Notes: generated by a model from the letters alone, not told the origin. Numbered from the stretch's first letter, positions 52,430-62,503 are shown. The stretch is DNA of 64,000 nt from Pueribacillus sp041725775 (GCF_041725775.1 NZ_JBEUEL010000001.1:62001-126000); one strand, 5' to 3'. Numbers and translations: made by a program.

Positions 52430-52643
52430 CTGGACCAAGGATTGTTTGCAGTAATCAGTGGGTGGATAATTCCGGATTTCGCAGATTTGAAGATTCAATT
52501 AACGCGTCAATCCAGAATTAAGTGCAGATGAAATTGCTATATTAATTAAAGAATACGCAACATCTTAAGGATTGACTGAGGAAGCTTATAGACAACAAAT
52601 TGAACAAAAAATAATGAATAATATTTGGACAAGCTCGAAATAA
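52430..52643 (+). pseudogene. Unknown short protein, decayed
   Basis: Coding-like segments: from 52430 DQGLFAVISGWIIPDFADLKIQLT in one frame, and from about 52506 VNPELSADEIAILIKEYATS-stop-GLTEEAYRQQIEQKIMNNIWTSSK in another. The second segment is helical and charged; nothing is recognised. A further fragment, KNGIQFQYFNNRDRAANRTYKLF, lies at about 52740-52815. AAGAAAGGAAAG just upstream may be its RBS. The 1 kb between metY and sufC otherwise contains no gene I can support. Confidence 0.4.
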
Positions 52644-53137
52644 ATGTGACGTAATGTATTCAAAAGCTTGGACAATAAAAAATACAGTTGTTCATGCACC
52701 AGGACTAGGTAGAAAAAGTAGATAATCTAATCTAGGATTGAAAAATGGTATTCAATTTCAGTATTTCAATAATCGCGATAGAGCAGCAAACCGTACCTAT
52801 AAACTTTTTTGAAGGTGTTTTTTTCATTAGTTAAAATATCTGTTCAAATAAGCATCGTTTATTAACGATGTAAAATTTGTACTTTTTAAATGAAATTTGA
52901 TATGCTGTAAATGATAATCCATTTCCGAAAAAATGAACAATGAAGAACGTAAAAATTCAGTCAATGATAGGCTGTTTTTTTGTTTTATAGGACATTCTAT
53001 CTATGAATAGACCGTTTGCTTGCTTATTATTTTTATTTGTTTTAATATTGTAATGAGAATAGATTGAGAATGAAAAAATCAACCTATTTCTTATAGAAAA
53101 ATTGAGAAAATGCTTATCACAACTGGAGGTATCGTTC

Positions 53138-53920
53138 ATGTCAGCACCACACTTAAAAATCGAAAATTTACATGTGTCCATTGATGATACAGAAATAATT
53201 AAAGATTTAAGCCTTGAAATCAAAGGCGGGGAAGTCCATGCCGTTATGGGACCAAACGGTACTGGAAAATCTACACTTGCTGCTGCTCTTATGGGGCATC
53301 CTCGTTATGAGGTGACGAAAGGGTCCATTACGTACAATGGTGAAGATGTCCTTGAAATGGAAGTCGATGAACGTGCAAAAGCTGGAATGTTCCTCGCGAT
53401 GCAATATCCAAGTGAAGTTTCCGGTGTAACAAATGCTGATTTTATCCGGACTGCAATGAATGCACAGCGTGGAGAAGGAAATGAAGTTCAACTTATGCCC
53501 TTCATTCGTCAGCTTGATAAAAAAATGGAATTACTCGAAATGGATGAATCGTTCAGCACACGCTATTTAAATGAGGGCTTTTCAGGTGGTGAAAAGAAGC
53601 GTAATGAAATTTTACAAATGCTTATGCTTGAGCCTAAAATCGCAATTCTAGACGAAATTGACTCTGGACTTGACATTGATGCTTTGAAAGTTGTTTCTGA
53701 TGGAGTGAACGAAATGAGAGGTCCAGAATTTGGTGCGTTAATTATTACTCACTATCAACGTTTGTTAAATTACATTAAGCCAGATAAAGTCCACGTTATG
53801 ATGCAAGGTCGTATTGTGAAATCGGGTGGACCAGAACTTGCCGAGCGTTTAGAAGCAGAAGGATATGACTGGATTAAAACAGAACTTGGCATTGAAGATG
53901 AAACTGTAGGTCAGAAATAG
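53138..53920 (+). CDS. sufC: Fe-S cluster assembly ATPase SufC
   Basis: ABC-type ATPase of the SUF scaffold SufBCD. Walker A MGPNGTGKSTLAAAL, the signature FSGGEKKRNEIL, Walker B AILDEIDSGLD and switch His in LIITHYQRLL. 260 residues. ATG at 53138 with GGAGGT eight bases away; the ATG at 53102 would add 12 residues upstream of the RBS. First gene of sufC-sufD-sufS-sufU-sufB. Confidence 0.97.
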   Translation: MSAPHLKIENLHVSIDDTEIIKDLSLEIKGGEVHAVMGPNGTGKSTLAAALMGHPRYEVTKGSITYNGEDVLEMEVDERAKAGMFLAMQYPSEVSGVTNADFIRTAMNAQRGEGNEVQLMPFIRQLDKKMELLEMDESFSTRYLNEGFSGGEKKRNEILQMLMLEPKIAILDEIDSGLDIDALKVVSDGVNEMRGPEFGALIITHYQRLLNYIKPDKVHVMMQGRIVKSGGPELAERLEAEGYDWIKTELGIEDETVGQK

Positions 53921-53943
53921 AACGCAGGCAGCTAGGAGGAATA

Positions 53944-55251
53944 ATGATGTCAGCTGAAACGATTGTTTACGATGAGGCATATGTACGCGAGTTTTCAAAC
54001 AACCGTAAAGAACCTGAATGGCTGTTACAGGTACGTCTTCGTGGTCTTTCACTTGTGAAAGAACTCGCATTGCCAAAACCAGATAAAACAAAAATTGAGA
54101 ATTGGAATTTCCATTCTTTTGAACATAAAACCGAACAAGAGGCAGAACAATCACTCGATAATCTGCCTGGAGAAGTATTGAGTATAATTGGAAAAGAACA
54201 AGAAGCGGGCAATGTCATTGTCCAGAAAAATGCTTCCGTCGTTTATCAAGCACTTTCAGAAGAACTGAAAGCGAAAGGAGTTATTTTTACCGACTTATGG
54301 AGAGCAGTTCAAGACCATAGTGACCTCGTTCAAAAGTATTTTATGACGGAAGCTGTTCAAATTGATGAACATCGACTAACCGCATTGCATGCCGCTTTGC
54401 TTAATGGCGGAGTATTTTTATACGTTCCGAAAAATGTTCAAGTTGAATCACCGTTACAAGCTGTTTTTTGGCACGAAAATGCCAATACAGCTCTATTCAA
54501 TCATGTGATTATCGTCGCCGAAGAGAATAGTTCTGTTACTTACGTTGAAAACTACTTATCAACGAATACGGGTGAACCTTCTGTAGCTAATATTATTTCC
54601 GAAGTATTTGCTGGTAACAACGCTATTATTCGCTATGGTGCCGTCGATCATTTAAGTGAGAATGTGACATCATACATTAAGCGGAATGGTCGTATCGAGA
54701 AAGATGGTCGCATCGAATGGGCACTCGGTGAAATGAATGATGGAAATACCGTATTTGAAAACTGGACGAAATGTATCGGTGATGGTTCATCTTCAGATGC
54801 AAAAATGGTGACAGTTGGACGTGGTGAGCAACGTCAAAATTTCATGGTCCGTATTGACCAAATCGGCCAACATTCAGACGGACAAATCTTTGCTCATGGT
54901 GTAATGAAAGATAAAGCGACAGGCATTTTTAACGGAATTGGGAAAATTGAGCAAGGTGGCAAGAAGTCAAATGCTGAGCAAACATCACGTATCCTTATGC
55001 TAAGTGAAAAGGCAAGAGGAGATGCAAACCCGATTTTGCTCATTGATGAAGATGATGTCACAGCTAGTCACGCGGCATCCGTTGGGCAAGTCGATGATTT
55101 GCAATTGTATTATCTTATGAGTAGAGGAATTAGTCGTGATGAGGCAGAACGGTTAATCGTTCGTGGTTTTCTAGAACCAGTCGTCGCTAACTTACCAATT
55201 GAAGGAGTTAAGCAGGCGCTTGAAGGCGTAATTGAAAGGAAAATTCAGTGA
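53944..55251 (+). CDS. sufD: Fe-S cluster assembly protein SufD
   Basis: Paralogue of SufB that forms the SufBC2D scaffold. Right-handed beta-helix core with SDGQIFAHGVMKDKATGIFNGIGKIEQGGKKSNAEQTSRIL and the C-terminal LLIDEDDVTASHAASVGQVDDLQLYYLMSRGISRDEAERLIVRGFL motif. 435 residues. AGGAGGA precedes an ATG-ATG pair; the second (53947) has better spacing. Stop overlaps sufS start. Confidence 0.95.
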   Translation: MMSAETIVYDEAYVREFSNNRKEPEWLLQVRLRGLSLVKELALPKPDKTKIENWNFHSFEHKTEQEAEQSLDNLPGEVLSIIGKEQEAGNVIVQKNASVVYQALSEELKAKGVIFTDLWRAVQDHSDLVQKYFMTEAVQIDEHRLTALHAALLNGGVFLYVPKNVQVESPLQAVFWHENANTALFNHVIIVAEENSSVTYVENYLSTNTGEPSVANIISEVFAGNNAIIRYGAVDHLSENVTSYIKRNGRIEKDGRIEWALGEMNDGNTVFENWTKCIGDGSSSDAKMVTVGRGEQRQNFMVRIDQIGQHSDGQIFAHGVMKDKATGIFNGIGKIEQGGKKSNAEQTSRILMLSEKARGDANPILLIDEDDVTASHAASVGQVDDLQLYYLMSRGISRDEAERLIVRGFLEPVVANLPIEGVKQALEGVIERKIQ

Positions 55252-56471
55252 TGGATCCGAAAGAAATTCGTCAATTGTTTCCGATTTTAAATCAGGAAGT
55301 TAATGGCAATCCACTTGTTTATCTCGATAGTGCAGCTTCATCACAAAAACCGATTCAAGTTATCGAAGCTGTTAATGATTACTATCGAACGTATAATTCT
55401 AATGTGCATCGAGGTGTTCATACGCTCGGAACGAAAGCGACCGATGCGTATGAAGGCGCACGTGAAAAAGTTCGCAAATTTATTCATGCTACATCAACAG
55501 AAGAAATTGTTTTTACACGCGGCACGACGACCGCAATAAACTTAGTTGCTTCAAGTTACGGAAGAGCTAATGTTAGTGACGGTGACGAAATCGTTTTAAC
55601 ACCGATGGAACACCATAGCAATATAATTCCGTGGCAACAAGTGGCGAAAGCGACCGGTGCAACTTTGAAGTATATTCCGTTACAAGAAGATGGAACCATT
55701 ACACTTGAAGATGTCCGCAAAACGATTACGAATCAAACAAAAATTGTTGCAATTTCTCACGTTTCTAACGTACTCGGAACGATTAATCCGATTAAGGAAA
55801 TCACCGATATTGCTCATGAGCGTGGTGCTGTGACCGTCGTGGACGGAGCGCAAAGTACGCCGCATATGAAAGTAGATATGCAAGAGTTAAACTGTGACTT
55901 TTTCGCGTTCTCTGGACATAAAATGTGCGCACCTACAGGGATTGGCGTATTATATGGCAAAAAGGCACTTCTTGAAAAGATGGAACCCATTGAATTCGGT
56001 GGTGAAATGATCGACTTTGTTGGATTGTATGAGTCTACATGGAAAGAATTACCTTGGAAATTTGAAGGTGGAACCCCCATTATTGCAGCTGCCATCGGAT
56101 TAGGAGAAGCGATTGACTTTTTAGAAGAAATCGGAATGAATAACATCGAAAAACATGAACATGAATTAACGGAATATGCGCTTGAACGAGTCAGTCAGAT
56201 CGAAGGAATTACAATTTACGGACCGAAAAAGCGTGCTGGTCTTATGACATTTAATCTTGAAGACGTTCACCCACACGATCTTGCAACCGTCGTTGACCAA
56301 GAAGGAATTGCTATTCGTGCTGGACACCACTGTGCGCAGCCGCTAATGAAATGGTTAAACGTAAGCGCGACAGCACGAGCGAGTTTTTACTTATACAACA
56401 CGAAGGAAGATGTAGATTCGCTAGCAGATGCGCTAGTTAAAACGAAGGAGTATTTTGGTAATGTCTTTTAA
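55251..56471 (+). CDS. sufS: Cysteine desulfurase SufS
   Basis: PLP-dependent type II desulfurase supplying persulfide sulfur. PLP Lys in FFAFSGHKMCAPTGIGVLYG, the active-site Cys in IRAGHHCAQPLMKW, N-terminal LVYLDSAASSQKP. ATG at 55251 forms the TGATG overlap with the sufD stop (GTG 55248 is less likely). 406 residues, normal. Partner is SufU. Confidence 0.97.
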   Translation: MDPKEIRQLFPILNQEVNGNPLVYLDSAASSQKPIQVIEAVNDYYRTYNSNVHRGVHTLGTKATDAYEGAREKVRKFIHATSTEEIVFTRGTTTAINLVASSYGRANVSDGDEIVLTPMEHHSNIIPWQQVAKATGATLKYIPLQEDGTITLEDVRKTITNQTKIVAISHVSNVLGTINPIKEITDIAHERGAVTVVDGAQSTPHMKVDMQELNCDFFAFSGHKMCAPTGIGVLYGKKALLEKMEPIEFGGEMIDFVGLYESTWKELPWKFEGGTPIIAAAIGLGEAIDFLEEIGMNNIEKHEHELTEYALERVSQIEGITIYGPKKRAGLMTFNLEDVHPHDLATVVDQEGIAIRAGHHCAQPLMKWLNVSATARASFYLYNTKEDVDSLADALVKTKEYFGNVF

Positions 56472-56892
56472 TAATCTTGATCAGCTTTATCGTCAAGTAA
56501 TTATGGATCATTATAAAAATCCGCGAAATCGTGGTGAATTGGAAGATGAAGCTGTTACAATAAATATGAATAATCCGACGTGTGGCGATGTCATCCAACT
56601 TCATTTAAAAGTAGAGGACGATAAAATAATTGACGTTAAATTTAAAGGTGAAGGCTGTTCGATTAGCCAGTCTTCTGCTTCGATGATGACTGAAGCGATT
56701 AAAGGTTTGCCCGTTCAAGATGCGCTGAAAATGTCAGAGGTTTTTTCGAAAATGGTTCAAGGGAAAGAGTATAACGAGGATGGCCTCGAACTTGGTGATA
56801 TTGAAGCGTTGCAAGGTGTATCTAAGTTTCCAGCGCGGTTTAAGTGTGCTACACTAGCGTGGAAGGCGATGGAAAAAGGTCTTCAAGAGTAA
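56461..56892 (+). CDS. sufU: SufU zinc-dependent sulfurtransferase
   Basis: SufU accepts sulfur from SufS through a Zn site. Ligands Cys41 and Asp43 (PTCGDVI), Cys66 (EGCSISQ) and Cys129 (RFKCATLAW) are all present, as is YRQVIMDHYKNPRNRG. ATG at 56461 overlaps sufS by 11 bases with AAGGAG ten bases upstream. 143 residues. Typical of Firmicutes. Confidence 0.96.
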   Translation: MSFNNLDQLYRQVIMDHYKNPRNRGELEDEAVTINMNNPTCGDVIQLHLKVEDDKIIDVKFKGEGCSISQSSASMMTEAIKGLPVQDALKMSEVFSKMVQGKEYNEDGLELGDIEALQGVSKFPARFKCATLAWKAMEKGLQE

Positions 56893-56972
56893 TTCCAAAA
56901 GTTGTTAACTTGTTCACTTCGTCATGGACGGTTTGATTGTTATAGTTATAAATCCACAAAGGAGGAAAAATA

Positions 56973-58370
56973 ATGGCCAAAAAAATGCCTGATATTGGCG
57001 AATATAAGTATGGCTTTCGTGATAAAGACGTTTCGGTTTTCCGTTCAGAGCGTGGCTTAACGCGTGAAATTGTGGAAGAAATTTCGAAGATGAAAAATGA
57101 GCCGGAGTGGATGCTTGAATTTCGTTTAAAATCACTCGATCAATTTTATAAAATGCCAATGCCTCAATGGGGCGGAGATTTATCAGATTTGAATTTTGAC
57201 GAAATTACGTATTACGTAAAACCGTCAGAACGCTCAGAACGCTCATGGGACGAAGTTCCGGAGGAAATTAAGCGTACGTTCGATAAACTTGGAATTCCTG
57301 AAGCCGAGCAAAAATATCTTGCGGGTGTTTCTGCTCAATATGAATCAGAAGTTGTTTATCAAAATATGGAAAAAGAGCTTGAGTCTTTAGGTGTTGTTTT
57401 TAAAGATACAGATTCCGCTTTACAGGAAAACGAAGAATTGTTCAAAGAATACTTCGGTACAGTCGTTCCATACTCAGATAACAAATTTGCTGCGTTAAAC
57501 TCAGCTGTTTGGTCTGGTGGTTCTTTTATTTACGTACCAAAAGGAGTTAAAGTTGAGTCCCCTCTACAAGCGTATTTCCGAATTAACTCTGAAAATATGG
57601 GACAGTTCGAAAGAACACTTATCATTGTAGATGAAGGCGCTTCTGTACATTACGTTGAAGGGTGTACAGCACCTGTGTATACGACGAACTCCTTGCATAG
57701 TGCAGTAGTAGAAATTCTCGTTAAAAAAGATGCTTACTGCCGTTACACGACGATTCAAAACTGGGCAAACAACGTGTTCAACCTCGTTACGAAGCGTGCG
57801 GTGTGTGATGAAAATGCAACGATGGAGTGGATTGATGGGAACATCGGCTCAAAACTGACGATGAAATATCCAGCAGTGTTCTTGAGAGGAGAAGGTGCTC
57901 GTGGATTGACCCTTTCCATTGCACTAGCAGGTAAAGGTCAACACCAAGATGCAGGCGCGAAGATGATGCACCTAGCCCCGAATACGACATCCTCTATCGT
58001 ATCGAAATCGATTTCGAAAGAAGGCGGAAAAACAACCTACCGTGGAATCGTCCATTTCGGTCGAAAAGCGGAAGGTGCTAAAGCAAACATCGAATGTGAT
58101 GCGTTAATGATGGACAATATTTCAACGTCAGATACAATTCCATATAATGAAATTTTAAACGATAACATTTCACTCGAACATGAGGCGAAAGTTTCTAAAG
58201 TATCCGAAGAACAGCTTTTCTACTTGATGAGTCGCGGCGTTTCAGAACAAGAAGCGACTGACATGATTGTCATGGGTTTTATCGAGCCATTTACGCGAGA
58301 ACTTCCAATGGAATATGCGGTTGAGATGAATCGCTTAATAAAGTTCGAGATGGAAGGTTCAATTGGTTAA
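56973..58370 (+). CDS. sufB: Fe-S cluster assembly protein SufB
   Basis: Scaffold subunit on which clusters form. 465 residues; SFIYVPKGVKVESPLQAYFRINSENMGQFERTLIIVDEGASVHYVEGCTAPVY and FHGRKAEGAK-like core (FGRKAEGAKANIECDALMMD) plus C-terminal EQLFYLMSRGVSEQEATDMIVMGFIEPF are diagnostic. AAAGGAGG precedes the ATG. Final gene of the operon, with an intrinsic terminator after. Confidence 0.97.
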   Translation: MAKKMPDIGEYKYGFRDKDVSVFRSERGLTREIVEEISKMKNEPEWMLEFRLKSLDQFYKMPMPQWGGDLSDLNFDEITYYVKPSERSERSWDEVPEEIKRTFDKLGIPEAEQKYLAGVSAQYESEVVYQNMEKELESLGVVFKDTDSALQENEELFKEYFGTVVPYSDNKFAALNSAVWSGGSFIYVPKGVKVESPLQAYFRINSENMGQFERTLIIVDEGASVHYVEGCTAPVYTTNSLHSAVVEILVKKDAYCRYTTIQNWANNVFNLVTKRAVCDENATMEWIDGNIGSKLTMKYPAVFLRGEGARGLTLSIALAGKGQHQDAGAKMMHLAPNTTSSIVSKSISKEGGKTTYRGIVHFGRKAEGAKANIECDALMMDNISTSDTIPYNEILNDNISLEHEAKVSKVSEEQLFYLMSRGVSEQEATDMIVMGFIEPFTRELPMEYAVEMNRLIKFEMEGSIG

Positions 58371-58390
58371 TATCTCATTGAAATTAAGAT

Positions 58391-58430
58391 ACCCTTGTCA
58401 CAACAACGTTTGTGGCAAGGGTGTTTTTTT
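58391..58430 (+). terminator. Terminator of the suf operon
   Basis: ACCCTTGTCACAA and TTGTGGCAAGGGT form a 13-bp stem followed by GTTTTTTT. Confidence 0.9.
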
Positions 58431-58550
58431 GGCTCTATTATATTTGTTATTTGATTTTTATCTAAAAGAAGTACATGCATCTCGGATAAGGAATAAGTAT
58501 AAGTTTAAGTTTATGTAATGAAGAGTAATGCCTAGGGGGAAATACCCTAG

Positions 58551-58793
58551 TTGATATTAGAGACAATTTACCCATATAAAGTGAAAGGTGCAGTCACATA
58601 TAAAATGTTACAGCCTGGAGAAGAAGTGGTATTAAGTGCATATTACCCTTGGCAAGAAAATGTTGAACATACTGGCATTTCTTTTACAACAGGGTATGCA
58701 AAGTACCCAGATGGATTTGATACAGAAAAGCTAGCGACAATAGATCAAAGTTATATTCATAGTTGGTTAGTTGAAGATGTGGTAAATGAGTAA
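58551..58793 (+). CDS. Hypothetical protein, 80 aa
   Basis: 80-residue protein from a TTG start with AGGGGGA about ten bases before. It reads MILETIYPYKVKGAVTYKML and has aromatic-rich GEEVVLSAYYPWQENVEH and SYIHSWLVEDVVNE, with no signal peptide or membrane segment. Unrecognised. Codon pattern looks coding and it precedes two lipoprotein genes on the same strand. Confidence 0.5.
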   Translation: MILETIYPYKVKGAVTYKMLQPGEEVVLSAYYPWQENVEHTGISFTTGYAKYPDGFDTEKLATIDQSYIHSWLVEDVVNE

Positions 58794-58884
58794 GGGGATT
58801 TCTCTATTGTATGTAATGCCACTATATTGTCTATAAACACAGTGGTATTTTATTGTCAATATTACTAATAGGAGTGCATATGTT

Positions 58885-59940
58885 TTGAAAAAGTTTTGGA
58901 AAGTACAAATTATCCTTATAGCAATTTTGCTACTTGTAGCTGGATGCAGTAGCAATGATGATAACAAGGAAAAAAACAAAAATGATTCTAAAAAGACGCA
59001 AGAGACAGTAGGCACAACAGATAAAGAAAAGAACAAATCAACCGAACAATTGTATCACGAGATTGGTGAAACTTTTGAGATGACTGCTTATTATGCAGAT
59101 GCAAAGGCAGAGATAACGGTGAATAAAGTCTGGACGGAGCCTGGTGAACAGCATAAAGAATATATTGAGGAAAATTTGGCTTCCCCAGATGAAGACACAA
59201 ATGTAACGTTTATTGACTTTACCGTGAAAAACAAGAGTGATAAACAGATAGGATTAGGGGATCTTCTGCCAGAGTATACTGCTGCGAATACAGAAGTAGA
59301 TGTGTCTTACCCTAAAAATGATAAGTTCACAGACTTCTTAAATTCATTTAAATATGAAGTGGAACCTGGTGAAGAATTGGATCTTGTCGGTGCGGTTGCT
59401 ACAAGTAAGGAAGATAAATATACCTCAGCATTTCTTTGGAATATCACTCAGGAAGTGCCAGAAGTAGTTTTCCACACACCACAATCAGAACGAAAAGATA
59501 AAATCGGTATCTATGATATTGGCGAAGCAATTTACCCGATAGATCACGGAGAAGAGGGTTATCTTAAGGTGACAATTAATGACATTACGATTGAAAAGGA
59601 AGCAAAAGGATTAAATCATACGCTTGACAATAGTTCATATTTAGTTTTAGATGTGGAATTTGAAAATACTTTAAAAGAAGAACAACCGATTACTGCTGGT
59701 ATTCCAAGCGCAGTGATAAAAGGGGATGAAGTTCCGCATACTGTTGAGTTTTCTTTAGATGGTAAGTGGATAGATGTATATCATTCTGCAGATGCTTATG
59801 TGCAACCAAGCAAAACATTAAAAGGCAAAGTTTATTTAGAAATTTCTAATGATGATATTGAAAAAGTGAATATATACTACTTTAACCCTGCCTTGCTAAT
59901 TTTCCCTGAATACTCGATGAAACTGAATTATAATTTATAG
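58885..59940 (+). CDS. Lipoprotein with two DUF4352-like repeats
   Basis: Signal peptide MKKFWKVQIILIAILLLVAG ends in the lipobox VAGC (Cys at residue 21). A charged linker (about 22-58) follows, then two beta-sandwich-like modules, IGETFEMTAYYADAKAEITVNKV (from about 60) and IGEAIYPIDHGEEGYLKVTINDITIE (from about 210), resembling DUF4352 (telomere-binding-like) domains common in lipoproteins. TTG start at 58885 with AGGAG upstream. 351 residues. Function unknown. Confidence 0.82.
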   Translation: MKKFWKVQIILIAILLLVAGCSSNDDNKEKNKNDSKKTQETVGTTDKEKNKSTEQLYHEIGETFEMTAYYADAKAEITVNKVWTEPGEQHKEYIEENLASPDEDTNVTFIDFTVKNKSDKQIGLGDLLPEYTAANTEVDVSYPKNDKFTDFLNSFKYEVEPGEELDLVGAVATSKEDKYTSAFLWNITQEVPEVVFHTPQSERKDKIGIYDIGEAIYPIDHGEEGYLKVTINDITIEKEAKGLNHTLDNSSYLVLDVEFENTLKEEQPITAGIPSAVIKGDEVPHTVEFSLDGKWIDVYHSADAYVQPSKTLKGKVYLEISNDDIEKVNIYYFNPALLIFPEYSMKLNYNL

Positions 59941-60160
59941 GAAACGAAAAGGTCAATTCTTGCATTATTGAAAATTTGCAGGAACTGGCTGAGAGTAATT
60001 CAGCGGATATCACAAAAATTACAACGGAGATAAATGTCTCATTATAATTATTTGACAATGAACGGTCCTTTCCTCCTGTTCCTTTTGTCGTTTGTAAAAG
60101 AAAAACTTCTTTGAGATGATATTTATGCATTATTTTATCAACAAAGAGAGGTTGGTTGTA

Positions 60161-61279
60161 ATGAGGAAAGTAGCTATAGCAATAGTTTCACTTATTAGCG
60201 CATTATTATTAGTAAGTTGCAACAGTACTACCAATAATACTACGAGTAATAATGATGGGAAGGAAACAAAATCAAATTCTTCGAGTCCGATTATCGATCC
60301 AAATCTTGCGATTGATGAGCGGAAAGAAATTGAAAATATGATAGAGGAACAAAAAGATCTATTAAAACTTGGGTTTGTAACGGATGATAACCTGATTAAT
60401 GATATCCAAATTTCCCGAGCGGTTACCTTTCATGAAGATGATTATGCTCGTTCCGAGGATGATCGAGTGAGTTATTCTTCTTGGTATAGAGCTAGGAGTT
60501 CAAATCCTAATATCCAGTACTCTGGTAGTAATCACTTTATTTGTGAGGATGGATTGGATGAATCGACTTCAGATTTAACAGAGCGTCAATCATTTAACAA
60601 TGATGGTAAAGAAGGTTTTTATGGGCATATCGAATATGAAGCTTCTGAAATTGTTGTAAAATATAAAGATAAGTGCTATTCAGGGCATGTCTCAACAGAT
60701 GAAGGCTATGACAAAGAAGATAAAAGACTGCTCGAATTAATAAGTAAAACATTTAAGACAGAAGCGGAAGGCGCCTATGATCCTTTTTATAAACGATTTA
60801 CGATGGATCTTGAAAAAATTAAATTTCCAACGATGAATCAAGAACGTGTAACCCTTTGGGGTACAAGTATTAGTTATTGGGAAGAGATATATGAAGAAAA
60901 TTACTCTAGGGTCGGTGTAAGTTATTCTGTTGATGATGATGACTATATTGACTATGAGGTAACGGATAATGAAAAGATTTATGGAGATATAGAAAAGAAA
61001 AAACTGAAAACAGATGGTGGAACATCTGTTATTGTATATGAAGATAGTACTTCTGACCATCGTTTAAAGTATAGATGGTCGGATGGAACCTATCACTATT
61101 TAATTGAAGTACATGCGGAAGATACAAGGTTGTCTGATAATGATGTTCTAGTTATCATCGATTCTGCAATGGGCGATGATCGTTCATTTAATAGTTTGGA
61201 CTTCTTCAAAGGAGTTAATGATGCACCAAATTTAAATAAAGATGATTTGGAATTACAAAAGTATTTTATTGAAGATTGA
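60161..61279 (+). CDS. Lipoprotein of unknown family
   Basis: ATG at 60161 gives a signal peptide MRKVAIAIVSLISALLLVSC with the lipobox LVSC; AGAGAGG is upstream. A Ser/Asn-rich linker precedes a folded region with FICEDGLDESTSD and VVKYKDKCYSGHVSTDEGYD (two Cys), then an acidic region (VDDDDYIDYEV). 372 residues. No family recognised. Adjacent in tandem to the previous lipoprotein, so they may be co-expressed. Confidence 0.75.
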   Translation: MRKVAIAIVSLISALLLVSCNSTTNNTTSNNDGKETKSNSSSPIIDPNLAIDERKEIENMIEEQKDLLKLGFVTDDNLINDIQISRAVTFHEDDYARSEDDRVSYSSWYRARSSNPNIQYSGSNHFICEDGLDESTSDLTERQSFNNDGKEGFYGHIEYEASEIVVKYKDKCYSGHVSTDEGYDKEDKRLLELISKTFKTEAEGAYDPFYKRFTMDLEKIKFPTMNQERVTLWGTSISYWEEIYEENYSRVGVSYSVDDDDYIDYEVTDNEKIYGDIEKKKLKTDGGTSVIVYEDSTSDHRLKYRWSDGTYHYLIEVHAEDTRLSDNDVLVIIDSAMGDDRSFNSLDFFKGVNDAPNLNKDDLELQKYFIED

Positions 61280-61327
61280 TTATAATGTAACCCGTCACAA
61301 CAAAAGTTGAGATCGTATCGATAAATT

Positions 61328-61361
61328 CTTTGTCCTTCTACCATTGGGTTGAAGGACAAAG
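61328..61361. terminator. Inverted repeat after the lipoprotein
   Basis: CTTTGTCCTTC and GAAGGACAAAG form a perfect 11-bp stem about 50 bases past the stop; an A-run follows, so the termination direction is uncertain. Confidence 0.5.
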
Positions 61362-61411
61362 AAAAATTAGGAATTATATTTTTGTTAATGATGCTTAGTG
61401 AACAAGTTTGA

Positions 61412-61661
61412 TATGCGGAATCCACCTTAGAGGACTGTCGATAGAGGGTCAAGCGAAAACAAGAACGACAGCATACGGTTAAACGAAACCAAATTGAAGG
61501 AAAATTCGGTAAAGGCAAGCGCAAAGGTTTGCTCTAGTTTGAGCGTCACTTGCAAACACCTGTCAAACGGTCATCGATTTCCAATTGAAAGTGATGAATT
61601 TGGATCGCCGATTCCGGATTCTTTCTTTGCTGCTGTCGATACAACTCGCTTATCGCTAGCA
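61412..61661 (+). pseudogene. C-terminal remnant of an IS5/IS1182-type transposase
   Basis: Frames give RKQERQHTVKRNQIEGKFGKGKRK, then after a stop and frameshift QTVIDFQLKVMNLDRRFRILSLLLSIQLAYR to a stop at 61659-61661. This is the IEGKFGxGKR...VMNLxRR pattern of DDE transposases of the IS5/IS1182 type. Only the last ~80 residues remain. Confidence 0.75.
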
Positions 61662-61852
61662 AACCGAGATTAGTAAGCCGAGTGTCAGTCTCTTGCATGT
61701 CGATGATTTATATTAGGACTTCTATTATTTTATATTACGTTATTTGTCCTGCAATTTGATAGTTTTAATTACGATAAAAAGGGAATATTTAATCTTATTA
61801 TTAAGTGAACAGGATTGAACTTTATATCAATTATGAATGAGGAGGTTATTAT

Positions 61853-62323
61853 TTGGAGATAAAATTTGCAGAAGTATCGGATGCATCAATGATACATGAC
61901 ATCATGATTAAGGCATTTATGGAATATAAAGATGAAGTACCCCCTTCAAGCGCTTTGGAAGAAACTGTTCAAACTGTGTTTGGTGCTTTAAAAAATGGCG
62001 AACAATGTTTAATAAGTTATATTGATAATCAGCCTGTTGCAATGGTTCGATTTCAACTAAAAGAAGAGGGGTTATATTTTTATAGGCTTTCAGTAATTCC
62101 GGAAAAACAAGGTCAAGGTGTTGCAAAAAAAATTTTAAGTTCTCTAGAAGATTATGCAATAGAAAAAGGTGTAACAAAGTTATTATGTAAAGTTCGTATG
62201 ACAGTGCCTAAAAATATAAAGTTATATAGTTCAATTGGGTATGAAATTTTTGATGAGGAAGTCGTACATAAACCAAATGGCTCTGATATAAAAGTTGTTT
62301 CAATGATGAAGAGACTTCAATAA
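61853..62323 (+). CDS. GNAT family N-acetyltransferase
   Basis: 156-residue GNAT. LSVIPEKQGQGVAKKILSSLEDYAIEKG is the acetyl-CoA-binding motif A (R/QxxGxG/A), followed by KLYSSIGYEIFDEEVVHK motif B. TTG at 61853, RBS GAGGAGG. Substrate unknown. Confidence 0.88.
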   Translation: MEIKFAEVSDASMIHDIMIKAFMEYKDEVPPSSALEETVQTVFGALKNGEQCLISYIDNQPVAMVRFQLKEEGLYFYRLSVIPEKQGQGVAKKILSSLEDYAIEKGVTKLLCKVRMTVPKNIKLYSSIGYEIFDEEVVHKPNGSDIKVVSMMKRLQ

Positions 62324-62465
62324 AAACAAGCATGTAGTGGAAATAACCAATCTAATCTTATGAAACTATCATTAAAGATAATTTGTTTGAATTAATATAG
62401 CGTCGTATTAAAGTTCACTTTGATTTAGTGATCATTGTTTAACAATACATGTAAAACATACTTTA

Positions 62466-62503
62466 CCCTTGCCACAACAATATTAGTGACAAAGGGGTTT
62501 TGT
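62466..62503. terminator. Terminator between GNAT and the membrane protein
   Basis: ACCCTTGCCAC pairs imperfectly with GTGACAAAGGGGT, followed by TTTTG. It is similar to the suf terminator sequence at 58391. Confidence 0.5.

Noticed and set aside
53041..53100. GAGAAT repeats upstream of sufC, as a Fur or PerR box
   Set aside because: They are direct, not inverted repeats, and do not match the 7-1-7 Fur box well.
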